This document shows positions 1 through 5,838 of a DNA stretch of 6,473 bases, piece by piece. Position numbers and translations under genes: made by a program. Origin of the DNA: Myxococcales bacterium (GTDB lineage Bacteria > Myxococcota > Myxococcia > Myxococcales > Myxococcaceae); contig PMBV01000168.1 of NCBI GenBank assembly GCA_003153055.1, positions 7,656 to 14,128 of the forward strand, written 5' to 3'. How positions within the stretch are numbered: the stretch's first letter is position 1; every line of letters starts with the position of its first letter. The notes below the pieces were generated by a model, which was not told the origin of the DNA, did not search any database, and saw only the letters and a list, made by a program, of their open reading frames with translations.

Positions 1-563
1 GTTTGAACTCGCCCGGGTCGGACTCAACAAAGCACTTCTGCAGGCCGATCCATAAATCATACATATCGCCCAACTGTACGAGCGAGACTTTGCTCTTGTG
101 CCGATACCGACGAAGGGTGGCGAGGAACTTCACCAGGTCGCCGCCCGCTTGCCTGAAGATGTCCCCCCGTTGGTACTTTTCATACCAGGCGACCGATGCG
201 GCAGCGGAGCGCCATGTGGACGATGGCGAAGTTCCTCTGCCTCAGGTCCCCCGCCGGGCCTGACTGGACGAGGTTGTCTCCCCAGAAGCCAACGTCCAGA
301 TACACGAAATGCTGCGAGGCTTTCTGGGCGACATTCTCGATGGATCGACCCATATAGATCTCGCCACGCTCGAAGAGCGCGAACTTCGCGGCAGCCACCC
401 GAGTGACGAGGTTGATGCCGTCGATGGGAACCCCATCGATGTCGGCGTCGACGAGCTGGAACCGACGACGCTCGCTCGTGGGCTCCTCAACGGAGCGCAC
501 GGTTATGGTGCACTTCGCCATATCAGGGCTGGGCTCACCCTTGCTGTTTGTGAACTCCACCAC
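1..563 (-). pseudogene. Frameshifted, 3'-partial gene with a metallophosphoesterase-like GDxxD motif
   Basis: The gene starts at a GTG (561-563) seven bases after a perfect AAGGAGG. The first frame runs about 120 codons through LDVGFWGDNLV and NFAIVHMALR, then meets TGA at 180-182. From about base 203 the neighbouring frame takes over without a stop to the window edge: AASVAWYEKYQRGDIF, DLVKFLATLRRY, VQLGDMYDLWIG. Joining MALR to AASVAWYEKY by removing one base near 203 gives one continuous protein. The GD-x-x-D followed by LW resembles the second metal motif of calcineurin-like phosphoesterases. No clear upstream D-x-H motif is visible, so the family call is tentative. The second frame has no start codon or Shine-Dalgarno near the junction, which argues against two genes. 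The gene lies 84 bases downstream of the LysM/peptidoglycan-binding gene and is probably co-transcribed with it. Either the gene is broken or there is a one-base sequence error. The C-terminus lies outside the window. Confidence 0.6.
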
Positions 564-570
564 GCTGCAG

Positions 571-577
571 CCTCCTT
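571..577 (-). promoter_or_regulatory. Shine-Dalgarno AAGGAGG fixing a GTG start
   Basis: On the minus strand a full AAGGAGG sits seven bases upstream of GTG at 561-563. This is the best-placed ribosome site in the window and decides the start of the frameshifted gene. A second GTG follows immediately and could also be used. Confidence 0.75.
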
Positions 578-624
578 GCGCTTCGCTCTTGCTCGATCAC
601 TTGGCGCGCTCAACCGCTCCGGTT

Positions 625-639
625 TCGGGCACAGCCCGA
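625..639 (-). repeat. Perfect 6-bp hairpin between the two minus-strand genes
   Basis: TCGGGC and GCCCGA flank a three-base loop, starting eight bases after the stop codon of the LysM/peptidoglycan-binding gene. No run of T follows on the minus strand, so it is not a standard intrinsic terminator. It could be a weak attenuator or an mRNA-stabilising stem between two co-transcribed genes. Confidence 0.45.
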
Positions 640-647
640 GTCTGGCT

Positions 648-1349
648 TCAGTAGCCATACTCGTCCCTGATGAAGCTCTGAACCTGTTCCTGCCCGTCGG
701 TGGTCTCGTCGGGACGGCGCTTGGCCATGAACGAACGCATCGCCAGTTTTGTGCCTTCGTTCATCTCCCCGGTGGGATCGCCGCATGCAAAGCCCAGGTT
801 GTTGAGGCGCTGCTGCAAACCCGAGATGGTGTCGTAGGGGTCGAGGTGCCCGAGCTTCAACTCGAATGTCTCCTGGACGCCGCCCCGAGTCACCGTCAGT
901 GTCACGTTTCGGGCAACTGCCCGGACCTTCAAACTCAGCGATCCCTCGCTGTCCGTTTGGCAGGTCCCTGGACGGGGGACACCATCAACTGCGACGGTGC
1001 ACTCACAGCTTCCATACGGCTGACCGTCCTCGTCGAGGAGCTGCAGCTTCACGGTGGAAAGAATGCCCTTGACCACGAACCGGTGCTGGCGCCCAGTCTG
1101 CACGTCCACGTGCTTGACACGACACTCGGGAACGAAGACGACGTCGCCCGGAAGCAGGATGTTGGGGTTGCCTCGCGCGTCGACGAGCGCCCGGTTCTCA
1201 GGGTGATTCCAGATCGTCTCCCACGAATGACCAGAGACGCAGGCGAGACTTTCGATGCACTCGCCTTGGCAGACGACGTGACGGTGGCCGGGTCGAACCG
1301 GGGAAGCAACCGGCGACGTGGTTCGATTGGGCTCATCGCTCGTGTTCAT
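648..1349 (-). CDS. LysM and peptidoglycan-binding domain protein, no signal peptide
   Basis: This is a 233-residue protein. Residues about 24-75 look like a LysM domain: HVVCQGECIESLA, then SWETIWNHPEN, ending NILLPGDVVFVPE, the usual 'I-x-PG-x-x-L-x-I-P' type finish. Residues about 97-167 are beta-rich, with DEDGQPY and TDSEGSLSL resembling immunoglobulin-like or carboxypeptidase-regulatory-like repeats. Residues about 171-232 match a PG_binding_1 (PF01471-type) domain: DTISGLQQRLNNLGF, then TKLAMRSFMAK. Both named domain families bind cell-wall glycans or peptides. The N-terminus is hydrophilic and lacks a signal peptide, so the protein is either cytoplasmic or exported by a non-Sec route such as a contractile secretion system; that is inference. 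Eight cysteines are present, which is notable for this size. The ATG at 1347-1349 was chosen because AAGGAGG lies four bases upstream and the LysM similarity begins soon after. The next gene follows after 84 bases on the same strand, so an operon is likely. Confidence 0.8.
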   Translation of the reverse strand: MNTSDEPNRTTSPVASPVRPGHRHVVCQGECIESLACVSGHSWETIWNHPENRALVDARGNPNILLPGDVVFVPECRVKHVDVQTGRQHRFVVKGILSTVKLQLLDEDGQPYGSCECTVAVDGVPRPGTCQTDSEGSLSLKVRAVARNVTLTVTRGGVQETFELKLGHLDPYDTISGLQQRLNNLGFACGDPTGEMNEGTKLAMRSFMAKRRPDETTDGQEQVQSFIRDEYGY

Positions 1350-1353
1350 TTCG

Positions 1354-1360
1354 CCTCCTT
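1354..1360 (-). promoter_or_regulatory. Shine-Dalgarno AAGGAGG for the LysM gene
   Basis: A perfect AAGGAGG on the minus strand is followed by four bases and then the ATG at 1347-1349. It decides the start of the LysM gene against the much longer open frame that continues upstream to about 2141, across the divergent gene. Confidence 0.7.
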
Positions 1361-1421
1361 CGGCGGTGAGCCCAGTGTCTCCAATGGAATGAACTCGAAG
1401 ACGATAGAGCAAGTGATGCAT

Positions 1422-1444
1422 GACGAGAAGCCAGTTCTCTCGTC
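1422..1444. promoter_or_regulatory. Inverted repeat in the divergent intergenic region, candidate operator
   Basis: Arms GACGAGA (1422-1428) and TCTCGTC (1438-1444) are perfect reverse complements around a nine-base spacer. An alternative nested pairing, GAGAA/TTCTC, is possible within it. It lies between two divergently oriented genes, where a shared operator would be expected. No regulator is known, so the role is inferred. Confidence 0.35.
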
Positions 1445-1467
1445 TGACAGGCATTCCCCTGCTTGAC

Positions 1468-1478
1468 GGTTGACAACC
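1468..1478. promoter_or_regulatory. Palindrome GGTTGACAACC containing a TTGACA box
   Basis: This is a perfect odd palindrome, GGTTG-A-CAACC. It includes TTGACA (1470-1475), identical to the sigma-70 -35 consensus on the plus strand. A second TTGAC begins seven bases earlier (1463). The best -10 at 18-base spacing is TCTGTT (1494-1499), only three of six matches. It would start transcription about a dozen bases before the ATG at 1518. Promoter identity is weak; the palindrome itself is certain. Confidence 0.3.
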
Positions 1479-1517
1479 AATAGCCCGAGGGCGTCTGTTG
1501 AACCCCCGCCGCGCCCC

Positions 1518-4193
1518 ATGATCCACCTCCGCCGAGTCCTCGTCGTCGTCGACATCACCCAAGACTCCAGCGCCACCTGTCAGGCAGCGGAGGCGATGGC
1601 CTCGCCCCTCACGCACCTCCACGTCGTCGCCTTGATGCCCGAGCGAGACGACGCCTTCCGCATGGCCGACTGGCCGCTCATCGTCCGCGCGCCCGAACGC
1701 TCCACCTACGAGACAGTCTTCGAGAGCAACCGCATCCCCACCATCGCCCGGCAGATGAGAGCCGAGCTGGTCATCGTTGGCCCCTGGGGGCCGGCCCGCT
1801 CCCCTCGGGCCCGGGTGATGACGCTCCTCGAGCTGGCGAAGGAAGGAGGCGCTCACGTTCTCTCGGTCGGGAGCGCCTGCCAGGGTGTGCCAACCCAGCC
1901 CGCCGTGCTGGGCCTCATGCTCGAGCGCGACGGCCATCTCGCGGCCCTGGCTCACGAGCTCACCAGCCTCTTCGACGTTTCGCGCCTGGTGGCCTTGCCG
2001 CGCGAGCCGCCCCAGGAGCGGACCGACGCCCTCGAGCTCGAGCTCCGCTCCCTCTTTCCCCAGGCGGGGGTTGAGGTCGCGCCCTTCCACGCCTCGCCGC
2101 TGAGCTACGGCGACGAGCTCGAGGCCGCCGCGCTCCGGCACCGGGTCGAGCTGCTCGTCACCGCGGTCGACGAGTACGCCTCCGTCGGGGCGGTCATCAC
2201 CGCACTCCTGTCAGCCGAGGCCATACAGCGGGCGGCCCTTCCACTGCTCGTGCTGAAAAAGCGGGGAGCGCCCTTGCCCGCCGAACGACTCGTCTCGTCG
2301 GACACGCTGTGGCTCCCCGGTGCCAAGCTCGCCGTCGAGCTGGTCTCTGGCTCGGGCCGGGTGCCTCTCGACGAGCAGACGCGGTTCCAGCTCGTCGGCC
2401 ACGAGGCCCTCGAGCCCTTGCCCCACGACGACGGCGTCGTCACCATTCCCGCTCCCTGGTTTCCTCACGGCCCACCCTCGGCCCTGGGGCTCGTCCCCGT
2501 CGGGCGCTCCCTCGAGGTGGCGGCCGGGCGAGTGTGCCCCCAAAACCGGCCTCTGGTGCTGGTCGACTGCGGGCTTCCGACCGAGAGCCTCAAGGAGCTC
2601 GAGGTCTTGCTGGCCGAGGCGGAGCTCGTCTTCGTGCGCATGCGCTCCAGCGAGCCACTGGAGCCCCTCAAGGCCCAGCTCGCACGTGATGTACCGTGGG
2701 GTGGCCCCGTCGGCCTCCTCGACGCCAGCGCCTGGCTCGATGACGGAGGCGCCGTCGACGTACCGCCTCGCGTCGATGGCCAGCGGCTGCTTCGCCTGGC
2801 CCTGAAGCTCCGCCTGGCTCAGGTGCCAGTGGCGGGCATCGTGGTGAAGAGCGAGCCGCGACCCGACTCGAGCCTCGTCACCGTCTTCAGCGCCGAGTCC
2901 TTGCGCGCGAGGAGCCCGGCCGCTCCGCCACTCAAGGCCAAGCGCACCAGCCTCGACCGCCTCGCCGTGCTGACGTCGAGCACCCCGGTCGCCGGCCATC
3001 GGGTGCACCTCGAGCTCGACAACCAGAGAGCACGCCTCGACACCCTCGAGGCCATCGAGCGCGCCCACACCCGCGTGCACTGGCAGTGTTACATCGTCGA
3101 CGACGACCCCATCGCCGACCAATTCCTCGAGGCGCTCAGCCGCGCGAGCCAGCGGGGCGTCGAGGTGCGGCTGCTCGTCGACGCGCTCTACAGCCTCCAC
3201 GGCGCCTTCGGCATCACCAACCCCAAGCTCGAGCGCCTCGCCAGAATCCCCCGCATCGAGGTGCACGGAGCCCAGGCATGGACCGGCCTGCCCAGCGTGA
3301 ACGACCTCAAGCAACGCAATCACCGGAAGGTCGTCGTCATCGACGGGCGACAGGCCATCGTCACCGGGAGAAACCTGGGCGCCACCTACTACAGCGGCCC
3401 GAAGGACGTCGTGCTGACCCCCGCGAGCTCGTACGATCGCGTGCCCTGGCTCGACGCCAGTGTGAGCCTCGAAGGCCCCCTCGTGGAGGCCGTCGATCGC
3501 GCCTTCCTCGACGACTGGCGGGCCACCGGAGGCACGCCCTTCGAGTTCGCCCCGTCACCCCCGGCCGGTGACGCCGTCTGCCGCTTGGTTCTCCATCAAG
3601 GCGCCCGCGACACCCACACCTTCGATCTCCACCTCGAGCTGGTGGAGACCGCCCGACACAGCCTCGTGCTGATGAACACCTTCCCCCTGGTCCTCGAGCT
3701 CCAGCGGGCCCTGGTCCGCGCGGTACGTCGGGGCGTGCGAGTGCGGTGCCTCGTGGGCAATGTCCGCCCCCGCTGGGGAGAAGGCCGACCCTTCGAGGGC
3801 GGCGCGTACCGCGAGCTGGCCGACGATTTGGTCCGCTCCAGACTCGAGCCCGTGCTCCGCGCCGGTGGCGAGGCCTACGAGGTCGTCCTCCCCCCGGAGC
3901 CCCACTGGGACCCAGCACTCGATCGCGTCTTTCCCCACGTCCACGCCAAGCTCCTGGTGCGCGACGAAGACGCCATCGCCGTCGGCAGCGCGAACTTCGA
4001 TGTCACCTCGGCCTACTGGGAGAGCGAGGCCCTGGTGGTGGTGCACGACTCCCAGGTGACCCGCGAGGCCCTCACCCACCTCGAGGCCACGGTGCGCCTC
4101 TCGCGACCCGTCGACGTCACCTCCGAAGGCTGGCGGCGCGAGGCCCCCCGACGAGCCTGGCTGGGCCAGCACTGGCCCTCACTCGTCGGGTGA
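1518..4193 (+). CDS. Usp-like / phospholipase D (cardiolipin synthase-like) fusion protein
   Basis: This is an 891-residue protein. Residues 1 to about 118 begin LRRVLVVVDITQDS and contain AELVIVGPWG, typical of the universal stress protein alpha/beta fold. Residues about 122-248 form a second Usp-like unit ending VELLVTAVDEY and LPLLVLKK. Residues about 249-494 are unassigned. From about 495 there is a phospholipase D superfamily region of cardiolipin-synthase type: HWQCYIVDDDPIADQFL, then HKD motif one (H602, K604, D609 in NHRKVVVIDG) and HKD motif two (H809, K811, D816 in HVHAKLLVRD, followed by GSANFD). Both motifs are complete, so phosphatidyl-transferase or phospholipase activity is plausible; the substrate cannot be told. 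No membrane helix is evident, whereas classical cardiolipin synthases carry N-terminal ones. The frame is open upstream to a TTG at 1470. The ATG at 1518 was chosen because the Usp core starts right after it and the TTG lies within a possible promoter; neither start has a clear Shine-Dalgarno. The cyclase gene follows after 70 bases. Confidence 0.88.
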   Translation: MIHLRRVLVVVDITQDSSATCQAAEAMASPLTHLHVVALMPERDDAFRMADWPLIVRAPERSTYETVFESNRIPTIARQMRAELVIVGPWGPARSPRARVMTLLELAKEGGAHVLSVGSACQGVPTQPAVLGLMLERDGHLAALAHELTSLFDVSRLVALPREPPQERTDALELELRSLFPQAGVEVAPFHASPLSYGDELEAAALRHRVELLVTAVDEYASVGAVITALLSAEAIQRAALPLLVLKKRGAPLPAERLVSSDTLWLPGAKLAVELVSGSGRVPLDEQTRFQLVGHEALEPLPHDDGVVTIPAPWFPHGPPSALGLVPVGRSLEVAAGRVCPQNRPLVLVDCGLPTESLKELEVLLAEAELVFVRMRSSEPLEPLKAQLARDVPWGGPVGLLDASAWLDDGGAVDVPPRVDGQRLLRLALKLRLAQVPVAGIVVKSEPRPDSSLVTVFSAESLRARSPAAPPLKAKRTSLDRLAVLTSSTPVAGHRVHLELDNQRARLDTLEAIERAHTRVHWQCYIVDDDPIADQFLEALSRASQRGVEVRLLVDALYSLHGAFGITNPKLERLARIPRIEVHGAQAWTGLPSVNDLKQRNHRKVVVIDGRQAIVTGRNLGATYYSGPKDVVLTPASSYDRVPWLDASVSLEGPLVEAVDRAFLDDWRATGGTPFEFAPSPPAGDAVCRLVLHQGARDTHTFDLHLELVETARHSLVLMNTFPLVLELQRALVRAVRRGVRVRCLVGNVRPRWGEGRPFEGGAYRELADDLVRSRLEPVLRAGGEAYEVVLPPEPHWDPALDRVFPHVHAKLLVRDEDAIAVGSANFDVTSAYWESEALVVVHDSQVTREALTHLEATVRLSRPVDVTSEGWRREAPRRAWLGQHWPSLVG

Positions 4194-4203
4194 GTTTCGC
4201 CAA

Positions 4204-4256
4204 CACCCCACCCCACCTTGGGCGCGGGTGGCGAGAGACCAAGGGCGTCTGGGGTG
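4204..4256 (+). repeat. Hairpins in the spacer before the cyclase gene
   Basis: CACCCCA (4204-4210) is complementary to TGGGGTG (4250-4256), which overlaps the candidate ribosome site of the next gene. Nested inside, CCCACC (4212-4217) pairs with GGGTGG (4226-4231) around an eight-base loop. No T-run follows, so a terminator is unlikely; folding could instead hide the ribosome site. Complementary runs like these also arise by chance in GC-rich DNA. Confidence 0.3.
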
Positions 4257-4263
4257 ACCCTCG

Positions 4264-5721
4264 ATGTGCTTGAAAAGATGCATGGGCGGCGGTCCCCAGG
4301 CGGGCGGCACTCCGCGTGCAATGAAAGGCCCCATGACGGCGTTCAGCACGCATCCGAGACTGGGAACGAGAGGTCGAGGCGAGCTCTTGAAGCTCAAGCG
4401 GGCCCTCGACGTCGCCAGGCGTGGGAGGGCCCAAGCGCGGCGCCGGTTGGCGACGCTGGAGCACGCGTGGCGGCGGTTCGTTCCCGAGCGCATGCTCCAG
4501 TTGCTCAACGCGTCGAACATCGCCGAGGTGAAGCTGGGGGACCGCTGCGAGCGAAAGCTGAGCATCGCCTTCTGTGACATTCGCGACTTCACCACCATCT
4601 CCGAGGGGCTGACTCCCAGCGAGAACTTCGAGTTCCTCAACGCCTTCCTGGGCCAGGTCGAGCCGGCCATCGTCGACCACGGCGGCGTGGTGGACAAGTA
4701 CATCGGCGACGCCATCATGGCGCTCTACCCGACCGACCCCGACGCCGCGGTGCAGGGCTCGCTGGCGATGTTCGAGCGCCTCGAGTCCTTCAACGCCCCG
4801 CGCGTCGCCGCCGGCCTCGCCCCGGTGCGCATTGCGGTGGGCATCAACACCGGCTTCGTGATGCTCGGCGCGGTGGGCGCCAGCGACCGCATCGAAGCCA
4901 CCGTCATCAGCGACAGCGTCAACCTGGCCTCGCGGCTCCAGACGGCCACCAAGCTGTACGGCGCCTCGCTCATCATCGGCGAGCACACGCTCAACGGTCT
5001 GGTCGACCCCTCGGCCTACGCCATTCGCTTCCTCGACCGCATTCGGGTGAAGGGCAAGGTGCACCCGCAGTCCATCTACGAGGTGCTCGACGTCGACTCG
5101 AAGCCCCGTCGAGAGGCCAAGCTGGCCACCCGCGCCATCTTCGAGCGAGGCCTCGCCCTGTACCACCTGCGCGAGGTGGCGGCCGCGGTGCCCCTGCTCG
5201 AGGCGTGTTGCCGGCTCGCGCCTTTCGACACCGCCGCCCACCTGTACCTGGGGCGATGCCAGGCCTTCCTCAGCACCGGCGAGCACACCGGCACCGGAGA
5301 GGCCGGCGCCGTTCTCGAGTGGCGCAAGGAGTACGACGTGGGCGTCGACATCATCGACGAGCAGCATCGGGAGCTCCTGCGTCAGATGAACGCGCTCTCG
5401 CACAAGGTGCGTCACGGCGACACGCACGGCACCAGGGCCATTCTCGGGTTCCTCGGCGAGTACGCGGTCGAGCACTTTCGCACCGAAGAGACGCTCATGG
5501 CCCAGACGGGCTACCCCCTGGCCCAGGAGCACATTCAGGAGCACGTGCGCTTCGTCGAGCGTTTCACTGAGCTGGCCCGCGAGGTCGAGGCCGGAACCCA
5601 CGAGCCCCTGTCGCTCTTGTTTCGCGTTCAGCTCGGAATGATCGACTGGGTCATCACGCATACCACCGGCACCGATCAGCACCTGGGCAACTTCCTCCGG
5701 GAGCGAGGAGTCCACCGATGA
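4264..5721 (+). CDS. Class III adenylate/guanylate cyclase with C-terminal bacteriohemerythrin
   Basis: The protein has 485 residues. Residues about 40-80 are a charged helix ending in RRFVPERMLQLL, as in many soluble class III cyclases. The cyclase domain (about 95-275) has metal aspartates D105 (FCDIRDFT) and D149 (KYIGDAIMAL), base-contacting K145, T213 in place of Asp, and transition-state N220 and R224 (SVNLASRL). The Lys/Thr pair is that of class IIIb enzymes such as cyanobacterial CyaC, so cAMP is the likely product. Residues about 279-340 are helical and TPR-like. Residues about 350-480 form a bacteriohemerythrin with all seven di-iron ligands: H368, H404, E408, H423, H427, H466 and D471. 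Such sites bind O2 and can respond to NO or redox. No membrane segment is seen, so the protein is cytoplasmic. The start is uncertain: ATG 4264 follows GGGGTGA by six bases, but ATG 4321 and ATG 4333 are alternatives. The gene may be co-transcribed with the Usp-PLD gene. Confidence 0.92.
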   Translation: MCLKRCMGGGPQAGGTPRAMKGPMTAFSTHPRLGTRGRGELLKLKRALDVARRGRAQARRRLATLEHAWRRFVPERMLQLLNASNIAEVKLGDRCERKLSIAFCDIRDFTTISEGLTPSENFEFLNAFLGQVEPAIVDHGGVVDKYIGDAIMALYPTDPDAAVQGSLAMFERLESFNAPRVAAGLAPVRIAVGINTGFVMLGAVGASDRIEATVISDSVNLASRLQTATKLYGASLIIGEHTLNGLVDPSAYAIRFLDRIRVKGKVHPQSIYEVLDVDSKPRREAKLATRAIFERGLALYHLREVAAAVPLLEACCRLAPFDTAAHLYLGRCQAFLSTGEHTGTGEAGAVLEWRKEYDVGVDIIDEQHRELLRQMNALSHKVRHGDTHGTRAILGFLGEYAVEHFRTEETLMAQTGYPLAQEHIQEHVRFVERFTELAREVEAGTHEPLSLLFRVQLGMIDWVITHTTGTDQHLGNFLRERGVHR

Positions 5722-5838
5722 GCCGATCTCAGCAGCTTCAAGGAGTTGCCACACCATCGCGGCTGGCTCTCTCTTCTTTGCGGAGATGGATCCGGCACGG
5801 CAGCTAGACTTGAGAGACGACTCGGGGGTAGAGGAAGC

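Noticed and set aside
1404..1436. Sigma-54 promoter on the minus strand (TGGC ... TTGCT)
   Set aside because: The spacing between the GG and GC elements is much longer than the required distance.
309..1466. 385-codon plus-strand open frame
   Set aside because: It is antisense to both minus-strand genes, which have ribosome sites and recognisable domains or motifs; this frame has none.
1470..1517. TTG start adding 16 residues to the Usp-PLD protein
   Set aside because: No Shine-Dalgarno is present, the added residues are proline-rich with no Usp similarity, and the TTG lies in a TTGACA box. It is not excluded.
1350..2141. Upstream extension of the LysM gene's open frame
   Set aside because: It runs antisense through the Usp-PLD gene, shows no domain, and the ATG at 1347-1349 with its Shine-Dalgarno explains the start.
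2211..3323. 370-codon minus-strand open frame
   Set aside because: It is the antisense shadow of the Usp-PLD gene, with biased composition and no family resemblance.
5718..5807. 29-codon open frame overlapping the cyclase stop codon (ATGA)
   Set aside because: It is very short, has no recognisable features and no proper Shine-Dalgarno; the overlap could be chance.
5805..5810. TAGACT as a -10 box for the histidine kinase
   Set aside because: It has four of six matches but no -35-like sequence at 16-18 base spacing, so it is too weak to list as a promoter.
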